Below, one piece after another: positions 8,547 through 18,115 of a stretch of DNA of 57,680 bases. The position numbers and the translations under genes are program-made. Every line of letters begins with the position of its first letter. Position 1 is the stretch's first letter. The notes below the pieces were generated by a model that saw only the letters and a list, made by a program, of their open reading frames with translations, was not told the DNA's origin and ran no database searches. Source of the DNA: Burkholderiaceae bacterium (GTDB lineage: Bacteria > Pseudomonadota > Gammaproteobacteria > Burkholderiales > Burkholderiaceae); NCBI GenBank assembly GCA_023266335.1, contig JAHFQJ010000012.1, positions 1 through 57,680 of the forward strand, written 5' to 3'.

Positions 8547-10727
8547 TTATTTAGATTTTTCCAATTGCAACTCCTTAAAATATTTATTATATTTAAGAAC
8601 GTTAAATTCATATTCTAAAAAAGCATTTTTTACATTTTCATTTTTACTAGGCAATTTAATATTATTATTGTATAAATTAACCACATCATCTAATGCCTGC
8701 TTTAAAATGGTATCACACAATTTTATCCCGTGTATATTTCCATATCCCTCTACAACTTGTTTTGCATAGCCTTTTAATGTAAAGCATCTTATTTCAAGTG
8801 TACCTAATTTAGCATATGTAATTAAGTTAAATATAGTATAGCGCTGCGTGTATTTTTGATGTTCTTTTTTATATCTATTTTGTACAATATTCATAATATC
8901 CTCTATATTTTTTGCTAGTGATATTATATGTATAAAATCTAAACGGCTATTTATATTTTCCTCAAAGGGGACATAATCAAATTCATTATCCCCATGTGCA
9001 ACTTTAGAAAAAATATCCCAATATCTGACAAAATATATTAAAATTCTTTTAATAACTTCTATGTGAAATAATTTATCACTAATTGGTAAACCATAATTTT
9101 TAGCATCTAATTGTTTAATACCAATATGTATATGGTCATCACCACCACGCTTAGTTACTCCATGTAACTGCAAAAACTGCTGAGCACAAAATAGATTTTG
9201 AATATCACTAGTACTTTTAATTATTTTTGATTTCATTTCAATTTTTAAATAATCATCAGGCACATCTACAGCTAAATCTTGAGCAAAATCCATATTAAAC
9301 ACATTATTTACCATATGTTCAATTTTATATGTATAAGATATGGGATTCCAATACAAACGGGAACATTCGCTCTCAAAACCATATTGCCCAATTATATTTT
9401 CTTTTAATAATTTAGGTATTGAATAATTATCAAATAAGTTGAAAATATCTTTTTTATAAATCTTAAAGTACAGTTTATATAACAAAAATTTATTCTCTAT
9501 ACTTAATTTGTTATCAATTATAATTAATTTATATAGTTCTATATTTAGTTTTGGATTATAGCAAAAGCAATCAATAAATTCAGCTAAATAATTATCAATT
9601 AAATCATTAATATCCATGCTTTTAAAATCTCTATTTAATATACAATTCAAAGTTTTAGGTAAACTATTTATGATGTCTAAGCTACTAATTTCTTGTTTAT
9701 TTTTAATATTGATATCAGCATTATTAAAGAGCAAAATTTGTACTGAAGCATAGTTACTACTATTTAAAGCGTGATTTAGTGCTGTATTACCCTCTAAATC
9801 TGTATCATTAATTTTTCTTTTAAAATAAGGAGTTAATTTATTTACAGCAATACTTCTATTATTAATGCAGGCATACATTAATATATTTTGCTCATTCTGA
9901 TTTTTACTAAACAATATTTTTTGTTTTTTTGCTTTTTTTATCCATTGATTAGACCTAATATCACTAGCAGCCAATGTAAAAAAGAATGGAGAATTAACAT
10001 CTAATATTTCTATATTTGCATTAATATCTAAATTAGATTTACTTAAAACATTGATAAGTTTACTATGATAGGATAAATTAAACTGCCTAAATTTAAAAAA
10101 ATACTCTGATTTATGAACACCAAGACTCACTTCTTTATAAATAGAGATTAATTTAAAAACTAGTTTATACAATACATAAGAACATATTACACTATTTAAA
10201 ATATTACTTTTAATCATCTTATAAATAACTTCAAGAACATATTTATTAATGACATGTTTTTTATCATTATATAAAATATAGTTAACTAAATTATCGTTTT
10301 CTATTTTATCATTATGATTTGTATTACCAGATAAAGTGTTGAATGAAATTTTTTTATGAAGAATATCAAAATATTTATCTATTAAATAATCTATGGCATC
10401 TTTTTGTTTATAATTTTGAATGCATAGATTTGTACCACAACTAACTAGTGTCTCAAGAATATTAAAATTCTTTTTTAAAATAGCTAATGATGAAGGTGTA
10501 TTTCCACCAATGTCCTGAACATCAAAATTAATTTCTTGAGAAAAATTAGCTATAATAAAATTTAACAGCAAAGTTTTATTATACTTAATTGCATAAAGCA
10601 ATGGAGTATCTAAAAATCCATCTTCTTTTTTATCGTTATTAATAATTGAATTAATATTTTGCGGAGATAATAAAAAGGATAGGGCATGCAAATTTTGAGT
10701 TTTACACGCCAAATATATACTATTCAT
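8547..10727 (-). CDS. Ankyrin-repeat protein with a C-terminal amidoligase-like (glutamine-synthetase fold) domain
   Basis: A 726-residue protein without a signal peptide. Ankyrin-type repeats are visible at about 37-70, 72-105, 276-308 and 310-343 (e.g. EGNTALNHALNSSNYASVQI). The region from about 447 carries, in order, the signatures I associate with the putative amidoligase family. These are YGFESE (E452, E454), LKIEMKSKI (E497), DDHIHIG (H532, H534) and GTLEIRCF (E645, R647). Amidoligases of this fold join a carboxylate to an amine using ATP. The ankyrin repeats suggest protein targeting, as in host-directed effectors. It is first in a two-gene unit with a ThDP enzyme. The amidoligase call comes from motif order only and needs profile confirmation. 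Confidence 0.65.
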   Translation of the reverse strand: MNSIYLACKTQNLHALSFLLSPQNINSIINNDKKEDGFLDTPLLYAIKYNKTLLLNFIIANFSQEINFDVQDIGGNTPSSLAILKKNFNILETLVSCGTNLCIQNYKQKDAIDYLIDKYFDILHKKISFNTLSGNTNHNDKIENDNLVNYILYNDKKHVINKYVLEVIYKMIKSNILNSVICSYVLYKLVFKLISIYKEVSLGVHKSEYFFKFRQFNLSYHSKLINVLSKSNLDINANIEILDVNSPFFFTLAASDIRSNQWIKKAKKQKILFSKNQNEQNILMYACINNRSIAVNKLTPYFKRKINDTDLEGNTALNHALNSSNYASVQILLFNNADINIKNKQEISSLDIINSLPKTLNCILNRDFKSMDINDLIDNYLAEFIDCFCYNPKLNIELYKLIIIDNKLSIENKFLLYKLYFKIYKKDIFNLFDNYSIPKLLKENIIGQYGFESECSRLYWNPISYTYKIEHMVNNVFNMDFAQDLAVDVPDDYLKIEMKSKIIKSTSDIQNLFCAQQFLQLHGVTKRGGDDHIHIGIKQLDAKNYGLPISDKLFHIEVIKRILIYFVRYWDIFSKVAHGDNEFDYVPFEENINSRLDFIHIISLAKNIEDIMNIVQNRYKKEHQKYTQRYTIFNLITYAKLGTLEIRCFTLKGYAKQVVEGYGNIHGIKLCDTILKQALDDVVNLYNNNIKLPSKNENVKNAFLEYEFNVLKYNKYFKELQLEKSK

Positions 10728-10747
10728 AGATAGATATTAATTTGTCT

Positions 10748-10790
10748 TATACTCATCACACTTGAATTTAAATCTGCAATACATTTTGTT
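10748..10790. repeat. Partial copy of dispersed inverted-repeat element (family B)
   Basis: The stretch begins TATACTCATCACACTTGAAT, which matches the left end of the full copies at 43708 and 56794, and then diverges. It lies just upstream of the ankyrin-amidoligase start. The opposite terminus is not recognisable. Confidence 0.5.
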
Positions 10791-10887
10791 AAATATGCAG
10801 TCTTAAGTCTTTGTTTTTTTATACTGCATGCGTCCCACACTCATCTGCTAAATTCAATTTAAAAGTACAAAACTCTTTAGATGATAA

Positions 10888-11805
10888 TTAGAAGTTCATA
10901 AGTAGGGCTGATATTATAGCTAATGTTATTAGAGGCAATTTAACTTTAATCTTATTAGCTTTATTAGAGGACTCTTTGTTGCAGGTGTTTTCAAAATCGC
11001 GTACAGTATCTTCAGCAGCTATATCTCCAAGTGTTTCAAAAAATACCCCTGATGTATTTAATATTTGGAGTAATTCTTGTAAAGCATTTTTGGTGTTCGA
11101 ATCAAGATTACTTATATCATTTAATATCTCAATTGCTGTGCTAAAATTACCATCATAAACAGCTGATCTAAATTCTGCAGCATAATCGCTCGTGCAAATA
11201 TTTTTAATAGCCTGCTGGATTAGAGATGAACCAAGATTAGAAGCATAGTTGGAGTGGCATACTGAATCTATTCCACTTAGCAATATTTTTTTAATTTGAT
11301 AAATAATCTCATTTTGTGCTATTTGACTTATGTCTTTTATTTCTGCAATATCAGAACTATTAGCACTGAAAGGCAAGTTAAGATCAGAAACTATTCTTTC
11401 TAAAGAGTCTACATGTAACGCATTAATCATGGTTACAGCTTTCTCAGTCATTGTTCTGTCCCGACAATTACCCCATGCTGAAACCCATAATCCACATGCT
11501 GATGCCCCGAATAGTTTTGAAGGTCTAGAACCTGCACCCTTGCTTGCACTGCCTTTGCCATAACTCCCGCTCTTCCCTGCCCCGCTGCCCTTCCCTGCTC
11601 CACTGCTGGATCCGCCACCTTTAGCCTCTGGAATTCTCGGTAATAGAGAAAATGTAATTCCCTTACTTGGTCCAAAATCAGTGTGAGTTGGTTTTGATGA
11701 ACGGCTTGTTAAATTGCGGCTATTTTGATTTTCTTGCTGACCCCGTACAACAGAAACTAAAATATGGGGCAACATTAATACAGGCAGTAAATTACTAGGT
11801 TTCAT
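10888..11805 (-). CDS. Possible exported protein with Gly/Ser-rich linker and C-terminal hydrophobic tail
   Basis: A 305-residue protein I do not recognise. The N-terminus (MKPSNLLPVLMLPHILVSVV) could be a weak signal peptide. Residues 62-93 are a low-complexity Gly/Ser/Lys linker whose DNA is clearly more GC-rich than its surroundings. Residues 104-275 form a mostly helical region with five cysteines (104, 114, 183, 204, 275). The protein ends with basic residues and a hydrophobic tail (KLPLITLAIISALLMNF, about 289-305). This arrangement fits an exported protein anchored at its C-terminus. A gap of 160 bp separates it from the ankyrin gene on the same strand. Confidence 0.5.
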   Translation of the reverse strand: MKPSNLLPVLMLPHILVSVVRGQQENQNSRNLTSRSSKPTHTDFGPSKGITFSLLPRIPEAKGGGSSSGAGKGSGAGKSGSYGKGSASKGAGSRPSKLFGASACGLWVSAWGNCRDRTMTEKAVTMINALHVDSLERIVSDLNLPFSANSSDIAEIKDISQIAQNEIIYQIKKILLSGIDSVCHSNYASNLGSSLIQQAIKNICTSDYAAEFRSAVYDGNFSTAIEILNDISNLDSNTKNALQELLQILNTSGVFFETLGDIAAEDTVRDFENTCNKESSNKANKIKVKLPLITLAIISALLMNF

Positions 11806-11893
11806 AAATTATATCCATAAATTTAAAGTATATAAAACATATTATATATCTTTTAAATACATAATAAAACTATCTTTATATGATGCATAAAAA

Positions 11894-12694
11894 TCAATTT
11901 ACAAACAATATTGCTGTCAATAAAAAATCAAAACCTAAAATTAACAATGAACTCCAAACTACAGTACTAGTTGTTGCTTTTGACACACCTTCCGGCGTTG
12001 GTTTTGCATAATATCCCTGATACAGTGCAACCATATTTGCAATTACTGCAAAAATTAAAGCTTTTAATAATCCGTTAAGCACATCTTTTTCGAATGATAT
12101 GCCAGCCTGCATATGGCTCCAAAAAGCTCCGGCATCTACGCCTATTAGTAATACAGCTACAACATAACCCCCAAGTATACCAACAGCACTAAACAGAGCC
12201 GCTAAAATTGGTAATGTAAATACCCCTGCCCAAAATCTTGGAGCTAAAATATATGCAATAGGATTAATTGCCATAATTTCTAGGGCAGTTAACTGCTCGC
12301 CTTGTTTCATTAAACCAATTTCAGCTGTTAATGCAGTGCCTGCCCGCCCTGAATAAAGCAATGCTGAAACTACCGGACCTAATTCTCTAAGCAAAGATAA
12401 ACCGACCATTAAGCCTAAAATTTGCTCAGAACCGTAACGGTTTAAAACGTAATATCCCTGCAAAGCTAAAACTAAACCCACAAAAAATCCGGATACACTA
12501 ATAATAACTACAGAATAATTACCTAATATATGAATTTGTTTTAAGGTTAGGCTAATTTTACGTACAGCATAGGGAAACTGAAAAATCACTAGTATTAATA
12601 AGCGTATAAATTTTCCAATATAGCTCATTCTTTTTCTAACACTAGCACCTATGCTGGCAAAGCAATATATTAATTTATGAAATAATGGAAGCAT
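11894..12694 (-). CDS. mlaE: MlaE-family phospholipid ABC transporter permease
   Basis: The 266-residue integral membrane protein matches the MlaE/TrgB permease family along its length. Typical stretches are LVLALQGYYVLNRYGSEQIL, RELGPVVSALLYSGRAGTAL and AEIGLMKQGEQLTALEIMAI. MlaE works with the ATPase MlaF and the lipid-binding MlaD to move phospholipids between the membranes and maintain outer-membrane asymmetry. Here no mlaF, mlaD or other partner is adjacent, which is unusual for the operon. The partners may be elsewhere on the genome. Confidence 0.9.
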   Translation of the reverse strand: MLPLFHKLIYCFASIGASVRKRMSYIGKFIRLLILVIFQFPYAVRKISLTLKQIHILGNYSVVIISVSGFFVGLVLALQGYYVLNRYGSEQILGLMVGLSLLRELGPVVSALLYSGRAGTALTAEIGLMKQGEQLTALEIMAINPIAYILAPRFWAGVFTLPILAALFSAVGILGGYVVAVLLIGVDAGAFWSHMQAGISFEKDVLNGLLKALIFAVIANMVALYQGYYAKPTPEGVSKATTSTVVWSSLLILGFDFLLTAILFVN

Positions 12695-12718
12695 ATTTTA
12701 ATCTTCTAATTAATCGAA

Positions 12719-13614
12719 TTAAAGTGAATGAATTTTATCTGTATTTAAACCAGTATATTTTGCAATTATATCTACAGGCAAATTATCTTGTTTCATTTTC
12801 CTGGCATTCTCTTCGCTTGCCTGTCTTTGACCTTGCTCCAATCCTTGCTCTAAACCTTGTCAGCATCTTTTTTTATTACGGCTTCTAGGCTTCTCTCTTC
12901 TATAAAAGTTTCTATGGCGTCTTCATTTAGCAGAACTTTACTTAATTCCATGATAATTTGCCGGTTTTCTTCCGTTATTAAATCATCTGGAAAATCTAAA
13001 ATTCCATTATTGTAACCCTTATTTCCATTTGACAGCTTTAATGCATTATTATCTATCAATTCTTGATTAAAAATCTGAAATCTTTTGCTTATGTTGTCTT
13101 GAGCATTACTTTTTATGCGGTTTATTTGGATAAAATAGCTTTCATGCATTAGTTGATTTATCAAATCATCATCACAATCTTCTATTATTTCGCCTGTACT
13201 AAAATTGGCTAAATTTATTTTAGCTTGTATACTTGGACAAGGATTATTTAAATTAAATCCTAAAAAATGAATTGCAATTACCGGCAGATACTGTGCTTCA
13301 TTTTCTATCTGATTTTCTTCCTTATAACTTTTGGCTAAATATCTTCTAAACCTGCCAATATCTATTTTATCTTTACCTTTTTGCAGTTCTATTAATACTT
13401 TTTTATATACACCATTTTCTTGTTTTATTATGGCAGCATAATCAAATCTTAGCGTATTAATTTTTCCGCCTATTAATAGAGTTTTCTCTTGAGGTATCGG
13501 TTCTAGTTTTATAAGCTTTTGTCCTAATACTGTCTGAATTATGTATTTTGCACTGCTGATATTTTCTATCATATATTTGAAAAATGTATCATAGATTGGG
13601 TTAGCAATTTGCAT
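12719..13614 (-). pseudogene. PD-(D/E)XK nuclease family transposase (Rpn-like), frameshifted near its end
   Basis: The main frame (13614-12850, 254 residues) begins MQIANPIYDTFFKYMIENIS and has the family's nuclease signatures: TLRFDYAAII and KVLIELQKGKDKIDIGRFRR. It stops at a TAG right after DADKV. The family's usual C-terminal tail continues in another frame from about 12857: GLEQGLEQGQRQASEENARK, then DNLPVDIIAKYTGL, to TAA at 12719. One frameshift near 12855 therefore splits the gene. Rpn-type proteins are recombination-promoting DNA nucleases. The catalytic part remains intact and may still be active. Confidence 0.75.
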
Positions 13615-13674
13615 TTTTATATCCTGAATATTGTTTACTAACGTTATATGCTTTTTAGAGAGATACTTCTAAAT

Positions 13675-14502
13675 TCAAGCCGTATGAGTATATGCTTCCT
13701 TTTTCTTTACCGGATTACCCCTTCCAGTTAGCTTATAATAAATTAATATAATAAAACCGGATAATGCATAAACTGCAAATAGAGCAAATAACAAAACAGA
13801 AGGTTCAACAGCGACTGCAGCAAAAACTATTAAAAATAATACAACTACGCTAAATGGCACATTACCAAAACCAATGGTTTTTCCGCTATAAAATGGTATA
13901 TTTGACACCATTGCCAAGCCGATATAAAGGGTAATTGCACATAATAACCATGTCTGATTAATTCCGTGATTATGTAAAAACCCTATAACTTCACGCTTAT
14001 CCATAAGCAGCCAGATAAAGCCTGCTATGTTTGCTGCTGCTGCTGGGCTTGGAATACCCTGAAAAAATGATTTATTAATAATTCCGATGCTGGTATTAAA
14101 TCTTGCTAAACGTAAAGCTGCTCCTGCACAGTAAATAAATGATATTAACCATCCCCATTTACCTAAATATTTGAGTCCGTATTCATATGCTAAAAGTGCA
14201 GGTGCTACACCAAATGATACCATATCTGATAGTGAATCAAACTGCCCGCCGAATGAACTTTGCGTACGTGTCATGCGCGCCACTCTTCCATCTAAACCAT
14301 CTAAAATCATTGCCATAAAAATACTGGTTACCGCTTTATCAAACATTCCGTTCATAGCTTGAATAATTGCATAAAACCCGCAAAATAAAGCCGCTGTAGT
14401 AAATGCGTTTGGCAGTAAATAAATTGCTTTATGACGGCTGTATTTACTGTCTTGATAATCATTTTTATATTTTGTATTACGGATAATTCTAAACTTATTC
14501 AT
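13675..14502 (-). CDS. pssA: CDP-diacylglycerol-serine O-phosphatidyltransferase
   Basis: The 275-residue multi-spanning membrane protein carries the exact CDP-alcohol phosphotransferase signature D71-G-x2-A-R-x8-G-x3-D-x3-D93 (DGRVAR, then GGQFDSLSD). The enzyme transfers phosphatidate from CDP-diacylglycerol to serine. This is the first step towards phosphatidylethanolamine, at the inner membrane. Length and order of segments fit the Gram-negative type II-like PssA family found next to biosynthetic genes. A dispersed repeat separates it from argJ upstream on the same strand. Confidence 0.9.
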   Translation of the reverse strand: MNKFRIIRNTKYKNDYQDSKYSRHKAIYLLPNAFTTAALFCGFYAIIQAMNGMFDKAVTSIFMAMILDGLDGRVARMTRTQSSFGGQFDSLSDMVSFGVAPALLAYEYGLKYLGKWGWLISFIYCAGAALRLARFNTSIGIINKSFFQGIPSPAAAANIAGFIWLLMDKREVIGFLHNHGINQTWLLCAITLYIGLAMVSNIPFYSGKTIGFGNVPFSVVVLFLIVFAAVAVEPSVLLFALFAVYALSGFIILIYYKLTGRGNPVKKKEAYTHTA

Positions 14503-14528
14503 ACGAAATTTTTACCTATTATGTATGC

Positions 14529-14616
14529 TATACTAATTGTAGTTCATTTTGCGGCAAAGCAGCAGGAATAAATATGATGACAACGAAGTGCACAAATTGA
14601 AATCGATTAGTATATA
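14529..14616. repeat. Dispersed inverted-repeat element (family A), short copy
   Basis: The element runs from TATACTAATTGTAGTTCATT to GAAATCGATTAGTATA, with inverted ends. It closely matches the copy at 55731-55863 but is about 45 bp shorter. It fills most of the space between argJ and pssA and may fold into a hairpin in their transcript. Confidence 0.7.
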
Positions 14617-14623
14617 TTATATT

Positions 14624-15847
14624 TCACGAACGGTAATCTGCATTAATGCTTACATAATCATGCGATAAATCACATGTCCATATTTTTGTGCAGTCTTTAC
14701 CTTGCTGTAAATCTATAATAATTTCTATTTCACTATTTTTCATAACCTGCTGTCCCTGCTCTTCGGTGTATTGTGCAAAACGGCTGCCATTTTCTACAAC
14801 TTTTACACTGTTAAGATACATATCAATTTTTTCAATCTGAATATTTGCCTGTGCATATCCGATTGCAGCTAAGATACGTCCTAAGTTAGGGTCGCAGGCA
14901 AAAAATGCTGTTTTTACTAAGGGAGAATGTGCAATTGAATAAGCAATTTTTTTTGCATCATCTTGTGAATCTGCATTTTTTACACTAATAGTAATAAACT
15001 TAGTTGCTCCTTCACCATCTCTTACAATAGCTTGAGCCAAAAACTGTGCCGCTTCTAAAATTACTTGTTTAATTTCTAAATAGCCGGCTGAATTTTTATT
15101 ATCAATTTTATGCTTTACACATTTATTTGTTGAAATTAAAATAAAAGAATCATTAGTTGAAGTGTCGCCATCTATTGTAATGCAGTTAAATGATTGCTCA
15201 GCTATATCTTTTAGCATTTCATCTAAAACTTCTTGAGTAATGTTTGCATCTGTAGCGATAAAAGCTAGCATTGTTGCCATATTTGGCTTTATCATGCCTG
15301 CACCTTTAGAAATTCCGGTAATAGTAATCAATTCCCCGTTAAAATTAATTTGTCTGCTGTAAGCTTTAGGCTGCGTATCTGTCGTCATAATGGTTTCTGC
15401 CGCATCCAGCCAAGATGCATTATTATTTTGTATAACTTCAGGTAAGTTTTGTATAATTCTATCTATAGGCAATGATTCTAATATAACACCTGTAGAAAAC
15501 GGCAATATTTGATTAGACTGAATATTTAAAATTTCAGCGGCTATTTCACAAGTTAAATTTGCCTGCTTTAAGCCTATTTCACCCGTACCTGCATTTGCAT
15601 TTCCCGTATTTACTATTAAAGCTCTTATTTCTGATTTAGATGCTAAATTTTGTTTACATACAGTTACAGGTGCAGCACAAAACTTATTTGTCGTAAAAAT
15701 GCCGCTAACACTTGAGCCGCTGTCAATTTGAACCGCTAGCAAGTCTTTACGGTTTGGTTTTCGAATATGCGCCATAGCATAACCTAATCTAATACCCTTC
15801 ACATGAATTAAACTTTCAGCCTTGGGTAAAACTAAATTAACCGGCAT
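14624..15847 (-). CDS. argJ: Bifunctional glutamate N-acetyltransferase/amino-acid acetyltransferase
   Basis: The 407-residue protein matches ArgJ over its whole length. It cleaves itself between Ala191 and Thr192 (MATMLAF), and the new N-terminal threonine is the nucleophile. It transfers acetyl from N-acetylornithine to glutamate in the cyclic arginine pathway and may also use acetyl-CoA. Other recognisable segments are NTGNANAGTG and the C-terminal DPNLGRILAAIGYA. A single complete gene, cytoplasmic, no neighbours from the arginine pathway. Confidence 0.95.
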   Translation of the reverse strand: MPVNLVLPKAESLIHVKGIRLGYAMAHIRKPNRKDLLAVQIDSGSSVSGIFTTNKFCAAPVTVCKQNLASKSEIRALIVNTGNANAGTGEIGLKQANLTCEIAAEILNIQSNQILPFSTGVILESLPIDRIIQNLPEVIQNNNASWLDAAETIMTTDTQPKAYSRQINFNGELITITGISKGAGMIKPNMATMLAFIATDANITQEVLDEMLKDIAEQSFNCITIDGDTSTNDSFILISTNKCVKHKIDNKNSAGYLEIKQVILEAAQFLAQAIVRDGEGATKFITISVKNADSQDDAKKIAYSIAHSPLVKTAFFACDPNLGRILAAIGYAQANIQIEKIDMYLNSVKVVENGSRFAQYTEEQGQQVMKNSEIEIIIDLQQGKDCTKIWTCDLSHDYVSINADYRS

Positions 15848-15904
15848 AACAAACCCTTATTTATTTATAGCCAATATGATAACATAAAAATAAAATTGAG
15901 AGTT

Positions 15905-16055
15905 GTACTAATCGGATTTCAATGTGCGAACTTCGCTTCGTGCTGTCAAAATTATTGTTTGCAGGCTCATAGCTTTGCCCTCAATGTACTAATATGTACA
16001 CAGTTGTCATAATTTTTGCCTCCGGCTTGTAGCAATTCTGATTAAAATAAGTATA
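15905..16055. repeat. Dispersed inverted-repeat element (family A), long copy
   Basis: About 150 bp between the divergent argJ and grxC genes. It starts with GTACTAATCGGATTTCAATG and ends with GATTAAAATAAGTATA. Its interior shares TGTCATAATTTTTGCCTCCG with family B copies such as 43708 and 56794, so families A and B are related. The grxC promoter must lie within it or just downstream. Confidence 0.7.
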
Positions 16056-16084
16056 AAAATATAGAATTTAAGGAAATATTTTTT

Positions 16085-16357
16085 ATGTCAAATCTTAAAA
16101 TTACCATGTATGCATCAAAAATTTGCCCTTATTGCAATATGGCGTTGGCTTTACTTAAGAAAAAAGGTATCGATATTCATTTAATTAATAAAATATTGAT
16201 TAATGAACAACCAGAATTAAGAGAGAAAATGATAGAATTAACCGGCAAAAAAACTGTACCCCAAATTTTTATTAATGGTGTGTATGTGGGCGGATATGAT
16301 GACTTGCAAGCCCTAGAAAATGAAGGTAAACTAGACGAATTATTAAATAGGGAATAA
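16085..16357 (+). CDS. grxC: Glutaredoxin 3
   Basis: A 90-residue thioredoxin-fold protein with the redox motif CPYC (ICPYCNMAL) near residues 14-17, the cis-proline segment TVPQIFING, and the C-terminal VGGYDDL that binds glutathione. It reduces disulfides and mixed glutathione disulfides in the cytoplasm. AAGGAAAT lies a few bases before ATG 16085. It is followed two bases later by secB, then gpsA, the typical betaproteobacterial order. Confidence 0.95.
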   Translation: MSNLKITMYASKICPYCNMALALLKKKGIDIHLINKILINEQPELREKMIELTGKKTVPQIFINGVYVGGYDDLQALENEGKLDELLNRE

Positions 16358-16359
16358 AA

Positions 16360-16839
16360 ATGACAGATATTATCCAAAATCCGGACGAAAATAATAATGA
16401 GCCTTTTTTTAATATTCAGCGTGTTTATTTAAAAGATTGTTCTATTGAACAGCCTAATTCTCCGCAAGTTTTCCTAGAACAAAATGCCCCAGAAATTGAA
16501 ATCCAATTAGATGTTTCAGCATCACGCCTGCAGGATGAAATTTTTGAAGTAGTAGTTAAATCTGTATTGACTATTAAGCAAAAAGAAAAGGTAGCTTTAT
16601 TGATTGAATTGCAGCAAGGCGGTATTTTCGAAATTAAAAATGTTGATGAAAGCCAGCTTGATCCAATTTTAGGTATTGCCTGCCCGACAATTATTTATCC
16701 TTATTTACGCAGTAATATGGCTGATTTAATTGCTAGAAGCGGTTTTGCACCAATTCATTTATCAGAAATTAATTTTCAAGTTTTATATGAGCAACGCCTA
16801 CAGCGTTTACAGCAAGAACAAGAAGCACAGCAAGCTTAA
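16360..16839 (+). CDS. secB: Protein-export chaperone SecB
   Basis: The 159-residue protein has the SecB core: [20 protein letters not shown], then [20 protein letters not shown], then [20 protein letters not shown] and [12 protein letters not shown] tetramer of SecB holds precursor proteins unfolded in the cytoplasm and hands them to SecA at the Sec translocon. The start follows the grxC stop by two bases, so the two genes are translated from one message. The C-terminal tail is Gln/Glu-rich, as is common. Confidence 0.95.
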   Translation: MTDIIQNPDENNNEPFFNIQRVYLKDCSIEQPNSPQVFLEQNAPEIEIQLDVSASRLQDEIFEVVVKSVLTIKQKEKVALLIELQQGGIFEIKNVDESQLDPILGIACPTIIYPYLRSNMADLIARSGFAPIHLSEINFQVLYEQRLQRLQQEQEAQQA

Positions 16840-16919
16840 TAAATTAAACATATTTTTAGATTTTAATACAGAGGAAAAATTGCAGTTTAGCAGTTTTGAT
16901 GATAACTTAAATAATCAAA

Positions 16920-17945
16920 ATGGAAAATTATATTAAGCAAAATATTTGTGTAGCAGGTGCAGGTGCTTGGGGTACGGCCTTAGCTAACAGCTTTGCTAAT
17001 CATCATAATGTAACTTTATGGTTAAGAGATGTAAATTTGCTTCAATCTCTTAAGCAGGGCTATAATCAAAAATATCTTCCCGATATTAAACTTAACTCAA
17101 ATTTAAATTTATCCTTAGATTTTGAAAATAGCATCAGCAATGCCGATATAATTATTATTGCACTACCAAGTAAGGCTTTAGCCGGCATTGTTCAAAATAT
17201 TAACCATATTTTTAATAATCAAATTCACAATAATCAATATATTGCATGGTTATGTAAAGGTTTTATAAATTTTGAAAATCATACATATTTACCCCATCAG
17301 CTAGTAAATAAATTATTGCCGGATTATTCAAAAATTGGTGTTATAACTGGTCCGTCATTTGCTCAGGAAGTTGCAGCTGGCTTACCTTGTGCTTTAACTG
17401 CAGCCTCTTCATCTCTAGATTGGCAACAATATATTCAAAATAATTTACACCAGAGCAATTTAAGAATTTATACGAGTGATGATGTTATTGGGTGTGAAAT
17501 TGGCGGGGCTTTAAAAAATGTTTTAGCTATTGCATCAGGGATTGCCAGCGGTTTGGAATTAGGTTTAAATGCTCAAGCAGCTCTTATTACAAGAGGCATA
17601 AGCGAAATGATGCGGATAGGCACATATTTAGGTGCAAATACTCAAACTTTAATGGGCTTATCTGGTTTAGGAGATTTAATTTTAACTGCTACAGGTAATT
17701 TATCCCGTAACCGTACCGTTGGAATTTACCTCGGGCAAGGACAAAGTTTAGAAAATATTTTAGCAAATTTAGGTCATGTTGCTGAAGGGGTAAACAGCAC
17801 TAAATTGATTTATGAAATTGCTCAAAAAAACAATATATATACCCCAATTATCGATGCAGTCTATGATATTATTTTCAATAAAAATAAACCTAAATATGTA
17901 TTAGAAAAATTGCTTAATCGGGAAGCAAAACCAGAATTAATATAG
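16920..17945 (+). CDS. gpsA: Glycerol-3-phosphate dehydrogenase [NAD(P)+]
   Basis: This 341-residue enzyme makes sn-glycerol 3-phosphate from dihydroxyacetone phosphate for phospholipid synthesis. The Rossmann motif GAGAWGTALA lies near residues 13-22. The catalytic and substrate segments GPSFAQEVAAG, GGALKNVLAIASG and GLSGLGDLILTATG are all present. It follows secB after 80 bp and probably belongs to the grxC-secB-gpsA operon. Confidence 0.95.
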   Translation: MENYIKQNICVAGAGAWGTALANSFANHHNVTLWLRDVNLLQSLKQGYNQKYLPDIKLNSNLNLSLDFENSISNADIIIIALPSKALAGIVQNINHIFNNQIHNNQYIAWLCKGFINFENHTYLPHQLVNKLLPDYSKIGVITGPSFAQEVAAGLPCALTAASSSLDWQQYIQNNLHQSNLRIYTSDDVIGCEIGGALKNVLAIASGIASGLELGLNAQAALITRGISEMMRIGTYLGANTQTLMGLSGLGDLILTATGNLSRNRTVGIYLGQGQSLENILANLGHVAEGVNSTKLIYEIAQKNNIYTPIIDAVYDIIFNKNKPKYVLEKLLNREAKPELI

Positions 17946-18028
17946 CTATGCTTATGATTCTTGTATAATTTTATAAAAATAAACCTCATAAATAAAAATT
18001 CTATATTTTTGTAAATTTTCTTCTTGCA

Positions 18029-18080
18029 GTGTCATACCTGAGAATGCATGTATCCAGCATGCTATTTTACAGGATTTCCG
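18029..18080. repeat. Short palindromic intergenic sequence (family C)
   Basis: Between gpsA and hrcA, which converge, lies GTCATACCTGAGAATGCATG followed by TATCCAGCATGC. This resembles the diverged TCATTCC/GGAATCCAG type of palindrome that also appears at 27754, 30217 and 40791. It may act as a shared transcription end for the converging genes. Confidence 0.35.
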
Positions 18081-18115
18081 CCAGCACTTTTGGTTAATAC
18101 TCTCAAAAATTATAC

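Noticed and set aside
12685-12888. Open frame of 67 residues on the plus strand
   Set aside because: It is antisense to the displaced C-terminal tail of the Rpn-like gene and has no ribosome binding site or family resemblance.
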